From NCBI GenBank assembly GCA_016711095.1, contig JADJTP010000003.1, forward strand, positions 995,262-1,059,261: a DNA stretch of 64,000 bases, given 5' to 3'. Position numbers and translations under genes: made by a program. The notes beneath the pieces were generated by a model, which did no database searches, had not been told where the DNA came from, and saw only the letters and a program-made list of their open reading frames with translations. The stretch's first letter is position 1. Every line of letters begins with the position of its first letter. Shown piece by piece: positions 52,318-61,456 of the stretch. This DNA comes from Actinomycetales bacterium (GTDB lineage: Bacteria; Actinomycetota; Actinomycetes; Actinomycetales; Dermatophilaceae).

Positions 52318-53783
52318 TGTCCCGCCCCCCCGTCGGTGGCGGGAACAGCCGCGCCCGTCTTTCGGGCACTCGGCTGACCAGGTCCGTCCGGCGCCGGCGC
52401 GGCATACGGAGTGCCGGCCTTGCGGCGGGCAGTGACCTCGGACAGGCCGTCGCTGTCGGGGACCGGGCGGCGAGCCTGGTCGGAGATCCGCAGCAGCAGC
52501 GCGAGGATCGACCAGTTGGCCAGCAGCGCCGATCCGCCGAGCGACATGAACGGCGTGGTCAGGCCGGTGAGCGGGATGACCCGGGTGACTCCGCCGATGA
52601 CGACGAACACCTGCAGGGCGACCGAAAAGGCCAGCCCGAGGGCGAGCAGCTTGCCGAAGCCGTCGCGCACCCCGAGTGCCGTTCGCAGCCCGCGTTGGAC
52701 GAACAGGCCATAGAGCACGAGGACCGCGAACAGCCCGGTCATTCCGAGCTCCTCGCCGAGGCTCGGGATGATGAAATCGCTCTGAGCGAAGGCGACCAGC
52801 CAGGGTCGGCCGGCGCCGAGGCCGGTCCCGAAGAGCCCGCCGGCGGCCATCCCCATGAGGCCCTTGGCGAGTTGGTCGGACTGCTCGAGCGACGCCGCCG
52901 AGAAGGGATCGAGCCAGAGGGTGACCCGCCGCTGCAGGTGGGTGAAGAGATTGAAGGCCACCCAGGCGCTGGCCGCGAAGAGGGTCATGCCGATGGCGAT
53001 CCAGGACATCCGCTCGGTGGCGACATAGAGCATGGCGACGAAGAGGCCGAAGAAGAGCAGCGAGGAGCCGAGGTCCTTCTCGAAGACGAGGACGGCGATG
53101 CTCACCGCCCAGGCGACCATGATCGGGCCGAGGTCGCGCCCGCGGGGGAAGGTGAAACCGAGGACTTTGCGTCCGGCGAGGGAGAGCACGTCGCGGGTCT
53201 GCACGAGATAACCGGCGAAGAAGATCGTCAACGCGATCTTGGCGATCTCGCCGGGTTGGAACGACATCGGCCCGAGACGGATCCAGATGCGTGACCCGTA
53301 TTGCTCGTTGCCGATGACCGGCATCAGGGGCAAGACGAGCAGCAGCACGCCGGCCGCCATCGCCGTGTACGTGTAGCGGCGCAGGGTGCGGTGGTCGCGC
53401 AACAGCCACAGGACGCCGGCGGCGACGGTCACCGAGATCCCGGTCCAGATGAGCTGCCGGAAGGCGTCGCCCTCGAAGCCGAAGTTGCCGGCGGCCAGGT
53501 CGAGGCGGTGGATCATCACCAGGCCCAGACCGTTGAGCAGGGTGGCGATCGGCAGCAGCAGCGGGTCGGCATACGGTGCTTTCCACCGCACGACGAGGTG
53601 CATGAGCAGCACGACGGCCAGCAGTCCGCCGCCGATGGTCGCCAGGCCGGCGGGCACAGCGCCCCGGTTGGCTATTTCGGTGTCGACCCAGGCGAGCAGG
53701 ACGATGGCGAGGGCGAAGAAGAGCAGCAGCAACTCGGTGCCTCGCCGTGGGCGGGCCTCGATCGTCTCGACGGTGGTGATCAC
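52314..53783 (-). CDS. rodA: RodA/FtsW SEDS glycosyltransferase
   Basis: 489 residues from GTG 53783, overlapping the pstP stop (GTGA). SEDS-family membrane protein with about ten helices; typical motifs are RIWIRLGPMSFQPGEIAK and FEKDLGSSLLFFGLF, with the conserved Asp in DLGSS, and SLGEELGMTGLF. It polymerises lipid II together with PbpA. A Pro/Ala-rich cytoplasmic tail ends the protein. Confidence 0.94.
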   Translation of the reverse strand: MITTVETIEARPRRGTELLLLFFALAIVLLAWVDTEIANRGAVPAGLATIGGGLLAVVLLMHLVVRWKAPYADPLLLPIATLLNGLGLVMIHRLDLAAGNFGFEGDAFRQLIWTGISVTVAAGVLWLLRDHRTLRRYTYTAMAAGVLLLVLPLMPVIGNEQYGSRIWIRLGPMSFQPGEIAKIALTIFFAGYLVQTRDVLSLAGRKVLGFTFPRGRDLGPIMVAWAVSIAVLVFEKDLGSSLLFFGLFVAMLYVATERMSWIAIGMTLFAASAWVAFNLFTHLQRRVTLWLDPFSAASLEQSDQLAKGLMGMAAGGLFGTGLGAGRPWLVAFAQSDFIIPSLGEELGMTGLFAVLVLYGLFVQRGLRTALGVRDGFGKLLALGLAFSVALQVFVVIGGVTRVIPLTGLTTPFMSLGGSALLANWSILALLLRISDQARRPVPDSDGLSEVTARRKAGTPYAAPAPDGPGQPSARKTGAAVPATDGGAGQ

Positions 53784-55285
53784 GGCTGCCCTCCCGCAAG
53801 ACCGGGCGGGGGCCGCAGCGGGATCGAGGTGACGCTCGTCCCAGCGGTCCCGACAATGGTCACCGTCGCGTATGCCGTCGGGCTGGGCAGACTCGCCAGC
53901 CCCGTCCCGCCCGCGGGGGACGTCGCGCCGACCGGGAGGGTCGAGGTGTCCGTGGGCGAGGACGTGGACGGGTCCGTGGGCGTGGTCTCGGGCAGGCCGG
54001 TTCCGCACGGGATGCCGGCCAGGGCTTGGGCTCGGCACACAGTGGCGGCCAGGCGAAGGGTGTCGACTCGCGCCGCGGCTTCGGCAAGCCCGGAGACGGT
54101 GATGGCAGTGCGCACCGAGTCCCGGTAGTAGCTGGGCAGATCAGCGAGGGGGACGTCAGTGCCTTGAACGACCGTGGACAGTTGAACCGGCCCGAGGCTG
54201 GCGTTGACGCCCTGGTAGATCGCGACGTAGCCGTCCTGCTCGCCGAGGAAGTACTGCCGCTGGGTCCAGGCGTAGCCGGCATACGAGCCGCCGACGAGCA
54301 CGGCTGTGGCGGCGGCTGCCAGCCCGGCGCGTCGCAGCCACAGCACCCGGGGGGTCGCCGACTCCTCGGCCAAGTGCAGGGCGTCGGACTCCCGGTCGGC
54401 CTCGCGGTCTGCCGCTGCGGCTCCGGAGACCTCCCGGCGCAGGGCAGCGGCCTTCTCGGCGGGACTGACGGGGATGGCCCGGGTGCGGCGGCGGCGCTTG
54501 CCGCGGACGGCGGCCGCGCCGACGATTTCGGGGGTGAGTGGCAGGTCGTCCTCGGTGTCGGAGTCGACGACGTCGGCGACGACGACCGTGACGTTGTCGC
54601 GGGTGCTCGCCTTGAGGGCGAGGGCGATACATCGCTCGGCAGCGTCGGCGGCCGACTCCGCCCCGGTGAGGACCTCGGCGACGATGTCGGGGCTGACGAA
54701 GTCGGTGAGCCCGTCGCTGCACAGCAGGTAGCGATCGCCGACACGCAACTCGCGGATCGACAGGTCCGGCCGATCATCGGGACGGCCGGTCATCACCCGG
54801 GTGACGAGCGAGCGCTGGGGGTGGTTCTGGGCTTCGGCGTCGGTGATCCGCTGTTCGTCGAGAAGTTGCTGAACGAAAGAGTGGTCCTTGGTGATCTGGC
54901 TGAAGACTCCTTCGCGCAGCAGATATGCGCGCGAGTCGCCGATATGGGCCATCGCGAGCTTGCTGCCAGAGCGAAGCATGGCGATCGTCGTCGCCCCCAT
55001 GCCGGCCAGCGCGTCGTCTTCCTGCATCGCCTCGTGCAGGGCGGTGTTGGCGTCGAGCAGCTCGGCCTCAAGGACCGACAGACCCTGTTCGCCGGAGACG
55101 ACTTCTTCGTCGAGCGGGGCCAGCGCCCCGACGATCATCGAGCTGGCGACGTCACCGGCCGCGTGCCCGCCCATCCCGTCGGCGAGCACGAGCAGATGCG
55201 GGCCGGCATACGCGGAGTCTTCGTTGCGGCCCTTCGGGCCGAGCCCGAGGTGAGTGCGCGCCGCGTAGCGCAGTGCGATCGCCAT
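53780..55285 (-). CDS. pstP: Ser/Thr protein phosphatase PstP (PP2C)
   Basis: 501 residues. PP2C catalytic domain ~1-240 with metal-binding aspartates in VLADGMGGHAAGDVAS, MAHIGDSRAYL and LCSDGLTDFV. A basic linker (KRRRRTRAIPV), one membrane helix (~310-330, RRAGLAAAATAVLVGGSYAG) and an extracellular Thr/Ser/Pro-rich tail follow. It dephosphorylates PknA/PknB and their targets. Start and stop overlap its neighbours, confirming the operon. Confidence 0.95.
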   Translation of the reverse strand: MAIALRYAARTHLGLGPKGRNEDSAYAGPHLLVLADGMGGHAAGDVASSMIVGALAPLDEEVVSGEQGLSVLEAELLDANTALHEAMQEDDALAGMGATTIAMLRSGSKLAMAHIGDSRAYLLREGVFSQITKDHSFVQQLLDEQRITDAEAQNHPQRSLVTRVMTGRPDDRPDLSIRELRVGDRYLLCSDGLTDFVSPDIVAEVLTGAESAADAAERCIALALKASTRDNVTVVVADVVDSDTEDDLPLTPEIVGAAAVRGKRRRRTRAIPVSPAEKAAALRREVSGAAAADREADRESDALHLAEESATPRVLWLRRAGLAAAATAVLVGGSYAGYAWTQRQYFLGEQDGYVAIYQGVNASLGPVQLSTVVQGTDVPLADLPSYYRDSVRTAITVSGLAEAAARVDTLRLAATVCRAQALAGIPCGTGLPETTPTDPSTSSPTDTSTLPVGATSPAGGTGLASLPSPTAYATVTIVGTAGTSVTSIPLRPPPGLAGGQP

Positions 55286-55830
55286 CAGCCCTGCAGCTCC
55301 AGGACCGTCCGCCCGATCCGCAGCACGCTGCCGATTCCGACCGGCTCGGTGGTGGTCAGGTTACCTTCGCCGAGGAAGGTGCCGTTGGTCGAGCCGAGGT
55401 CCTCGACCCACCATTGCCCGGCCTGTTGGAAGAGCCGCGCGTGACGGCCCGAGGAGAAGTCGTCGTCGAGCACGAGCGCGCACTCTGGGTTGCGCCCGAT
55501 GAGGATGCCTGCCGGGGTGAGCGGGATGGACGTGCCGGCAAGCCGACCGTCGGTGACGACCAACCGCGTCGGTATGCCGCGGCCGCTGTGGCCACCATGG
55601 CCGCTGTGTCCGCCATGGCCGCTCTGGCCGCTCTGGCCGCCTTGGGCGCCGGACGTGCCGGGGCCGGCTATACGTCCGGCCGACGGGATTGGGAGCGGGG
55701 CGCGGCCACGACGTCGGGAAACGCGGGTGCCGAACAAGTCGCGGCGCAGCACTCCGACGACCGCGAAGACGAAGAGCCACAGCATGGCGAGCAACCCCAG
55801 CCGCAGCAGCGTGAGGGACAGCTCAGTCAC
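55285..55830 (-). CDS. fhaB: FHA domain protein FhaB (FipA-type)
   Basis: 181 residues. N-terminal membrane helix (LGLLAMLWLFVFAVVGVL), a glycine/histidine-rich linker with repeated GHGGHSG, then a FHA domain: ILIGRNPECALVLDDDFSS, GRHARLF, DLGSTNGTFLG. The SxxH motif region and the conserved N of NGT are present for phosphothreonine binding. FhaB binds phosphorylated partners in cell division. Its stop and the pstP ATG share one base. Confidence 0.93.
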   Translation of the reverse strand: MTELSLTLLRLGLLAMLWLFVFAVVGVLRRDLFGTRVSRRRGRAPLPIPSAGRIAGPGTSGAQGGQSGQSGHGGHSGHGGHSGRGIPTRLVVTDGRLAGTSIPLTPAGILIGRNPECALVLDDDFSSGRHARLFQQAGQWWVEDLGSTNGTFLGEGNLTTTEPVGIGSVLRIGRTVLELQG

Positions 55831-55833
55831 GGC

Positions 55834-56754
55834 TCATCGCCGCCCGGCGTGAAAGACGATCGGCGTGCGCCCGACGGTGAGCTGGTCGCCGTCGCGCAGT
55901 CGGCTGCCGGTGATCCGCTCACCATTGACGAAGGTGCCGTTGGTCGAGGCGAGGTCGCGAATGCTGGACACGAGATGTGGGCCGTCGACAGTGACCCGGA
56001 CCTCGCTGTGCCGCCGGGAGATGCCCGGGTCGTCGATGATGACGTCGGCGCTCGGGTCGCGCCCGATAACGGTGAGGCTGCCCAGCAGTGGGTAACGCTC
56101 ACCGTCGATGTCGAGCCACGGCCGGTCCTTGGGGTGGATCCGGCTGGGCAAGGCGGGCTCGGCAGGGGCCGGTGGGGGTGCCGGAGACGCTGCTGGGGAC
56201 GACGGGAGGACGGCGGGATTGTCGAGGTCGGGGGCCCGGGTGGGGTCCTGGCTGCGGTCCGCGGACGGCGCCGGCGCCAGGGGGGGCGACGGCGCGAATG
56301 GCGACTCCGCGGGCTCACCCGGCCCGGCTGGGGGGTGCGCTGAGGCTGGGGGGCGAGCGGGCGGCATACCGGCGGGGGGGTTGCCTTTGGAGGTCTTGGG
56401 GCTGATCCGGAAGACGCCGGTGGCGAGGTCATCGCCCACAGCGAAGGCGACCTCGATCGCGCCGCCGGGTTGGTAGCTCTGGGTCTCCGCGTGCTCCTGG
56501 GCAGCGGCGACGAGATCCTCGGTGATGGAGTCGCTGTATTCGTCGAACCGCGTGAAATCGCTCGGGGAGAGCTCGACGAGGAAGCGGTTGGGCACCATCG
56601 TGCGGCCGTGCCCGAGCACCGTTCTCCGGTCGTCCATGGCGCGGCGGATGGCGCTAGCGATCTCGACCGGCGCAACCTCCGAGCGGAACGCCTTCGCGAA
56701 GGCGCGGTTGACTGTGCGTTCGAGGCCTTTCTCGACCTTGTCGAACAGTCCCAT
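55834..56754 (-). CDS. fhaA: DUF3662/FHA domain protein FhaA
   Basis: 306 residues from ATG 56754 (GGAGGCGCGA just upstream; ATG 56775 is a weaker start). The N-terminal DUF3662 domain starts MGLFDKVEKGLERTVNRAFA; a long Pro/Ala linker follows; the FHA domain at ~220-306 has VIGRDPSADVIIDDPGISRR, HSEVRV and DLASTNGTFVNGE. In mycobacteria FhaA binds the phosphorylated pseudokinase MurJ/MviN to regulate peptidoglycan synthesis. First gene of the operon. Confidence 0.93.
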   Translation of the reverse strand: MGLFDKVEKGLERTVNRAFAKAFRSEVAPVEIASAIRRAMDDRRTVLGHGRTMVPNRFLVELSPSDFTRFDEYSDSITEDLVAAAQEHAETQSYQPGGAIEVAFAVGDDLATGVFRISPKTSKGNPPAGMPPARPPASAHPPAGPGEPAESPFAPSPPLAPAPSADRSQDPTRAPDLDNPAVLPSSPAASPAPPPAPAEPALPSRIHPKDRPWLDIDGERYPLLGSLTVIGRDPSADVIIDDPGISRRHSEVRVTVDGPHLVSSIRDLASTNGTFVNGERITGSRLRDGDQLTVGRTPIVFHAGRR

Positions 56755-57106
56755 TCGCGCCTCCTTCCGTGTCATTCACCGAGTCTCGTGCGGATTGCCC
56801 GAGGTCGCCGGGTGTGTGCTGGTGCCGCTTGTGGGTGGGGCTGGGGCCGTGGCCATGGGCTGGGCGGGGGCTGGGCCTGGGGCTGGGCGGGGGTTGGGCG
56901 TAGGGCTGGTCGGGCATTCGTGGTGACCGCCGTAGCACGACGGTGCGACCGGCGGTCCTGCCATCGTATCCGGCGCCCCTGGCAACCGAGGCGGCGCTGG
57001 TCACGCGCGCCGCGCCGTGCCTTGCGACCCGTCCCGCCGGAGCGTCCCCGCCCGCCCCGCCCTTCCCCGCGCCGCGTCCTGCCGCAGCGTCCCCGCCCCT
57101 TCTTCC
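56755..57106. other. Intergenic region upstream of fhaA, no gene
   Basis: About 350 bases. A low-complexity GGGCTGGG-type stretch occupies 56810-56920 and a C-rich stretch precedes the long hairpin. It should hold the promoter of the fhaA-pknB operon on the minus strand, but I cannot point to clear boxes. Confidence 0.4.
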
Positions 57107-57173
57107 CTGTTCGGAGGTTGCGTGCCTGTTCGGAGGTCCCGAGCCTCCGAACAGGCACGCAACCTCCGAACAG
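57107..57173. repeat. Perfect 30-bp inverted repeat with 7-base loop
   Basis: Arms 57107-57136 and 57144-57173 are exact reverse complements, loop TCCCGAG. Each arm contains CTGTTCGGAGG twice, separated by TTGCGTGC, so four copies of this 11-mer are present. It lies between the fhaA operon and tRNA-Leu. It may be an RNA hairpin, a mobile palindromic element or a cluster of operators. Confidence 0.9.
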
Positions 57174-57238
57174 CGATGTCCTTGAGTGGAACCGATGAGG
57201 CCAGGGGCGGGGTTGACTTCGGTGTGGGACTTCGTCGC

Positions 57239-57303
57239 CTGGACGCGCGCTCGCGTGGTCGCGTCGTCGCCTGCACGCGCGCTCGCGTCGTCGCGTGGTC
57301 GGG
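57239..57303. repeat. Imperfect ~31-bp tandem repeat upstream of tRNA-Leu
   Basis: ACGCGCGCTCGCGT followed by two GTCGCGT-type units occurs twice in a row. No gene in the region. Possibly slippage; the function, if any, is unknown. Confidence 0.6.
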
Positions 57304-57372
57304 CCAGGGCTAGGCCGGGGCAGCCGGTTTGCCCTGGCGAGGGTGTGCGGGGCACACTTGGACCTCGCACAC

Positions 57373-57455
57373 GCGCAAGTGGCGGAACGGCAGACGCGCT
57401 GGCTTCAGGTGCCAGTGTCCGCAAGGACGTGGGGGTTCAAATCCCCCCTTGCGCA
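57373..57455 (+). tRNA. tRNA-Leu (CAG)
   Basis: Class II tRNA: acceptor GCGCAAG pairs with CTTGCGC, the anticodon stem CTGGC/GCCAG carries loop TTCAGGT with anticodon CAG, a long variable arm (TGTCC/GGACG) follows, and the T-arm is GGGGG/CCCCC. Discriminator A; no encoded CCA. A tRNA-Leu after fhaA is typical of actinobacteria. Confidence 0.95.
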
Positions 57456-57686
57456 CCCGTTGGGTTTCGCATCATCAGGTGACGTCTCTCCTGCTTTGCC
57501 CAGCCAACTGGCGTGCGCCCCGGCCGAGCACGGCTGCGGAGGTTCGGTCATCGCGCCACCGGCGCGGCGCAGAGCCCGTCGTGGCCGCCAAGTCGTTGCA
57601 CCTGTAGCCGATTCGCAACCCGATGTTGTCGTCCCGAGGCCCTGGCGCTGGGGTGGTCCGGTCCGGGCTGCCCAGCCCGTTGTGGC

Positions 57687-57719
57687 GGTCGGTGGGTCGG
57701 TGGGTCGGTGGGTCGGTGG
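57687..57719. repeat. Octamer tandem repeat GGTCGGTG
   Basis: GGTCGGTG is repeated about four times immediately before the end of the minus-strand PKD-like gene. The 57456-57726 spacer has no other feature I can support. Confidence 0.7.
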
Positions 57720-57726
57720 CTGGGTG

Positions 57727-58605
57727 TCAGTGGACGAGGACGGCTTTGGCGGTCTTGACGGTCACGGTGGTTGCCGGTCCGGGGATGGTGACTGAGTCGG
57801 GGACGGGTGTCCAAGGGCCGCTGTTGACTCGGAAGTCCGCGGTGAAGGTGGTGTCGACGCGGGCGGCATACTGGCCGGCTCTTTGGTAGGTGTGCGTCAT
57901 GTCTCCGGTGGGGTAGGTGCCGCCCGCGCTGGTTGTTGGACCCCAGGAGGTGCCGTCGCCGAAGACGTAGGTGAATGATTGGACTTTGGGGCGGATGTCC
58001 ACGTGGAAGCCGAGCATCAGGCCGGGGTCGATGGCGTCGATCTCTGCGGGTTGGAATCCTTCGGCGGACCAGACCACGCGGAAGTAGGTGGGTAGGGTTA
58101 CCAGGGTGACGTTGCCTTCAGGTTGGGTGGCGATGTGTGCGGTCGCCCAGGGGGTGTCGTGGAAGGCCTTCTGGATCATGGCCATGGTGACTGTCGGCCC
58201 GGCTCCGGGGACGGCGTCGACGAAGCAGGTCGAGGCCAGAAACTGCCAGGCTTGGTTTGAGCCGCGGGGGCGGGTGAGGATGTCGTAGAGCAGGCCGACT
58301 CCGGTCTGTTGTCCGTTGGTGATGCAGGCTGTGGCCGCTTTCTCGCAGGCGGATGTTTCATCCCCGGGTCCGGCTGACTGGCAGGCCAGGCGGACGGTGA
58401 ACTCCATCGGCTGCCCGAACGGCGCACCCGCAAGGTCTTTACCGGCGTGAAGGTCCGCCACCTGCCCCCGCGTCGCCTTCGATTGAATCCCTTCACGGCC
58501 TTTGACTTCGGCAAAGGCCCCGTCGTCTCCGGATGCCCAGGCGCCTGGTGCACCGACACCCATGAGTGCAATGAAGAGCACCGCCGCGGCCAGGGAGCGC
58601 TTCAT
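57727..58605 (-). CDS. Secreted PKD-like protein
   Basis: 292 residues from ATG 58605, overlapping the stop of the upstream lipoprotein gene (ATGA). Signal peptide MKRSLAAAVLFIALMGVGAPGAWA. The mature part has several cysteines and a C-terminal PKD-like segment (SFTYVFGDGTSWGPTTSAGGTY, HTYQRAGQYAARV). Such proteins with DUF6318 lipoproteins as neighbours are common in Micrococcales. Function is unknown. Confidence 0.8.
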   Translation of the reverse strand: MKRSLAAAVLFIALMGVGAPGAWASGDDGAFAEVKGREGIQSKATRGQVADLHAGKDLAGAPFGQPMEFTVRLACQSAGPGDETSACEKAATACITNGQQTGVGLLYDILTRPRGSNQAWQFLASTCFVDAVPGAGPTVTMAMIQKAFHDTPWATAHIATQPEGNVTLVTLPTYFRVVWSAEGFQPAEIDAIDPGLMLGFHVDIRPKVQSFTYVFGDGTSWGPTTSAGGTYPTGDMTHTYQRAGQYAARVDTTFTADFRVNSGPWTPVPDSVTIPGPATTVTVKTAKAVLVH

Positions 58606-59204
58606 TCGAGGACCTTCACCGAGTCGACGAGCCATACATCCTTCACCCTGAGGATCCGGAGGATCATGACTCCCTTCTCCGCGGTGATCTCTTTCACGAG
58701 ATGTCCGGTCGTGTCGACGATTCGCGCTGGCAGTTGCTCGAGCACGGCGTCGATGATCTGGGCATCGGCGGGTGGTGTCTCAGGGTTCAAGGAGACCTCT
58801 ACGACGTTCAGTGCGGGGCGGTCGTAGCGGCGCCCATCGGCGACATACGACGTCGCCCTTTCCTCGAAGCCTGCGCATGACTCACAGCCGTCGGTCGATA
58901 GCGGAGAGATCAGTCCGGCGGCGGGTGTCGTATAGGCGCGGTTGAGCGTCGCGAAGAAGTGCTTGACGAACGCGATAGCGCCCTGCGGGGTATTGGCCCG
59001 AGCTTCGGCTGGTACGTCGGCGGGAAAGGTCGGCGCCGCAGTGGTCGTTGCTGAAGCTGATGTCGTCGCTGACGGTGTGGCTGTCGATGGCGTCCCTGGG
59101 CCAGCGGTCGTGGTGGGGACTGATTCCCCGTTGCCCTGGGTGCACCCCGCGAGCATCACTGCGGCGACCAGCGCCGCGGCATACGATCTCGTCCGCCGAC
59201 CCAT
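58602..59204 (-). CDS. DUF6318 family lipoprotein
   Basis: 200 residues from ATG 59204 with GGGAGG upstream. Lipobox LAGC after a basic start (MGRRTRSYAAALVAAVMLAGC), Thr/Ser/Ala-rich linker, then the DUF6318 domain: GAIAFVKHFFATLNRAY and the paired cysteines in DGCESCAGFEERA. Lipid-anchored on the outer face of the membrane. It forms an operon with the PKD-like gene. The 59205-59405 spacer holds the NUDIX promoter and nothing else seen. Confidence 0.85.
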   Translation of the reverse strand: MGRRTRSYAAALVAAVMLAGCTQGNGESVPTTTAGPGTPSTATPSATTSASATTTAAPTFPADVPAEARANTPQGAIAFVKHFFATLNRAYTTPAAGLISPLSTDGCESCAGFEERATSYVADGRRYDRPALNVVEVSLNPETPPADAQIIDAVLEQLPARIVDTTGHLVKEITAEKGVMILRILRVKDVWLVDSVKVLE

Positions 59205-59392
59205 CGTGACGCCTCCCTGTACGACGACTGGCGTCAGTCTGGCATGGCGGCCCCACCAACGGTCGGCGTCATCCACAGGCCCACTCGTTGCCACCAGCCC
59301 ATCCGATCACGAATCGGGCCGCGCCCGTGCCCCGCGCCCAGCCTCGTCGGGCGAAAGCTGCCGGCTCACGCCGGCACTTCGATCGGGCGCCC

Positions 59393-59398
59393 TAAGCT
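59393..59398 (+). promoter_or_regulatory. TANNNT box before NUDIX gene
   Basis: TAAGCT lies seven bases before ATG 59406, again without a ribosome-binding site. The ATG itself is part of a GTATGCCG octamer. Confidence 0.4.
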
Positions 59399-59405
59399 CG
59401 CCGGT

Positions 59406-59957
59406 ATGCCGCCGCCCGACATCCGCTTCTGCCGCCGGTGCGGCGCGGGCACGGTTCAGCGAGTGCCCGCCGGTGAGGATCGCGAGCGCGCCGTCTGTCC
59501 AGCCTGCGATTACGTCGACTATGTCAACCCGACCAACGTCGTCGGCACCGTGCCGACGTGGGGCCAGGACCGCGAAATTGTCTTGTTGTGCCGCCGGGCC
59601 ATCGAGCCACGCAAGGGCCTCTGGACGCTACCGGCCGGGTTCCTCGAGGTCGGCGAGACGATTGCCGAGGGTGCCGAACGTGAGACCCGCGAGGAGGCCG
59701 GCGCCAGGGTCGAGATGGGTCCCCTGTTCAGCATCCTGGACGTGGTGACCGCCCGGCAGGTGCACCTGTTCTTTCTTGCCCGGCTCCGGGACGTCGACCT
59801 GCACCCCGGCCCCGAGACCATCGAGAACCGGCTCTTTGCGCTCGATGACATCCCGTGGGACGAGCTGGCGTTCCGGACCGTGCGGCATACGCTCGAGTGT
59901 TTTGTCAGCGACCGGGACGCAGGCGCGTTCGGCCTGCACACGGGCACCATTCACTAG
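59406..59957 (+). CDS. NUDIX hydrolase with zinc ribbon
   Basis: 183 residues. The N-terminal zinc ribbon has CRRCG and CPACDYVDYVNP. The Nudix box reads GFLEVGETIAEGAERETREE followed by AGARV, giving the full G-x5-E-x7-RE-x-x-EE pattern. The arrangement with a ribbon is that of NudC-like or ADP-ribose/NADH pyrophosphatase relatives, but the substrate is not certain. The C-terminal part contains the FFLARL and DDIPWDELAF segments. Confidence 0.9.
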   Translation: MPPPDIRFCRRCGAGTVQRVPAGEDRERAVCPACDYVDYVNPTNVVGTVPTWGQDREIVLLCRRAIEPRKGLWTLPAGFLEVGETIAEGAERETREEAGARVEMGPLFSILDVVTARQVHLFFLARLRDVDLHPGPETIENRLFALDDIPWDELAFRTVRHTLECFVSDRDAGAFGLHTGTIH

Positions 59958-60074
59958 AGCTCGGGTCGCTTCGGCGCGGCAGGGGCTTCGGCCCGACAGG
60001 GTCAGGGACACGGGCAGGGTTGTTCCGAATTGGCGGACTTGTTTCCGTGGCAATCCGGAACAACCGTGACCGGC

Positions 60075-61232
60075 TCACAGCGAGCGGGAGATCAGTTCCT
60101 TCATGATCTCGTTGGTGCCGGCGTAGATCTTCTGCACCCGGGCCGCGGCGTAGAGCCGGGCGATCGGATACTCCATCATGTAGCCGTAACCGCCGAAGAC
60201 CTGCAGGCACCGGTCGATGACCGAGCACTGCATGTCCGTCGCCCAGTACTTGATCCGCGAGGCGAGCACGGCGTCCAGTTGCCCGGCCAGGTGCGTCGTG
60301 ATGCCGTGGTCCAACAAGGTGCGGGCCGCCAGCACGTCGGTCGAGCACTCCGCCAAGACGAAGCGGGTGTTCTGGAAGCCGAGCAGGTTCTGCCCGAACG
60401 CGGTGCGCTCCTTCGCGTATGCCGTCGCGAGCCGCACGGCATACTCCGCCGCCGCGACGCCTCCGGTGGCAACGACGAGCCGCTCTTGCGGAAGCTGTTC
60501 CATGAGCTGATAGAAGCCCTGGCCCTCGTCACCCAGCAGGTTGGCGGCCGGCACCCGCATGTCGGCGAACGCGAGTTCGCGTGTGTCCTGGCCATGTTGA
60601 CCGATCTTCTCCAGGACGCGTCCACGGGTGAAGCCGGGCAGGTCGTTGACCTCGGTCACGATGAGGGACACGCCCCGGGCCCCCTTGTCGCCGGTGCGGG
60701 CGACGATGATGACGAGGTCGGCGTGCGACGCGTTGGTGATGAAGGTCTTCGACCCATTGATCACATAGTCGTCGCCGTCGCGGCGGGCCGTCGTGCGGAT
60801 GGCCTGAAGGTCAGATCCGGTGCCCGGCTCGGTCATCGCGATCGCGCCGACGTACTCTCCCGAGGCGAGCTTGGGCAGCCACCGTCGCTTCTGTTCGTCG
60901 GTGCCGAACTCGGCGATGTAGTGCGGGACGATCCCGCTGTGGATGTGCAGACCGAGCGCATCGTCACCGGCCCAGCCCTGCTCGAGCAACACGACGGCCT
61001 CGTGTGCGAACGTGCCGCCACCGCCGCCGTATTCCTCGGGCAGGCTCAGGCCGAGCAGCCCAGCCCGCCCGGCGGCTAGCCAGGTCTCCCGGTCGACCTG
61101 ATGTTGGCGCGCGAAGCGCTCGGTGTGCGGAGTGACCTCACGCGCGAAGAACGTCCGCGCGAGCTCCGACAACTCGTCGAGGTCGTCGTCCATCCACGGG
61201 GAGCGATAGGGCGGGGTCGTCACGCGGGCCAT
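60075..61232 (-). CDS. Acyl-CoA dehydrogenase
   Basis: 385 residues from ATG 61232 with GGGAAGGA upstream. Family signatures: LGLSLPEEYGGGGG, AIAMTEPGTGSDLQAIRTTA (FAD/substrate region), KERTAFGQNL and the C-terminal QVFGGYGYMMEYPIARLYAAAR. It oxidises an acyl-CoA to the enoyl-CoA using FAD. Chain-length preference and pathway cannot be read. It is not in an obvious operon. The spacer 61233-61456 is empty apart from one octamer copy. Confidence 0.95.
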   Translation of the reverse strand: MARVTTPPYRSPWMDDDLDELSELARTFFAREVTPHTERFARQHQVDRETWLAAGRAGLLGLSLPEEYGGGGGTFAHEAVVLLEQGWAGDDALGLHIHSGIVPHYIAEFGTDEQKRRWLPKLASGEYVGAIAMTEPGTGSDLQAIRTTARRDGDDYVINGSKTFITNASHADLVIIVARTGDKGARGVSLIVTEVNDLPGFTRGRVLEKIGQHGQDTRELAFADMRVPAANLLGDEGQGFYQLMEQLPQERLVVATGGVAAAEYAVRLATAYAKERTAFGQNLLGFQNTRFVLAECSTDVLAARTLLDHGITTHLAGQLDAVLASRIKYWATDMQCSVIDRCLQVFGGYGYMMEYPIARLYAAARVQKIYAGTNEIMKELISRSL

Positions 61233-61456
61233 CGGCGGTCCTTCCCTCAGGTGTCTCGGCTCAGCCAGACGAGGCTCGGTGCGCCTGGCTGAGGCTGCTC
61301 GCACGCCGGCACACCGACCGCCGACACGCTTGCACGCGATTCGCACCTCAGCGTGTCAGCAAACGCGCCGGTATGCCGTCGCGGGTGACGCACCTGCGTT
61401 GCGGCGTTCGTCACGCCACGACGGGAAACGCGGCCGGGAACGTCCGGCCAGGCTGC

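Noticed and set aside
52318..53856. A long open frame fusing pbpA to upstream residues
   Set aside because: The extra part is rodA read in the wrong frame; GTG 52317 gives a normal PbpA.
59265..59280. A further DnaA box near 59270 (TCATCCACA)
   Set aside because: A single mismatched site inside a short spacer; frequent by chance.
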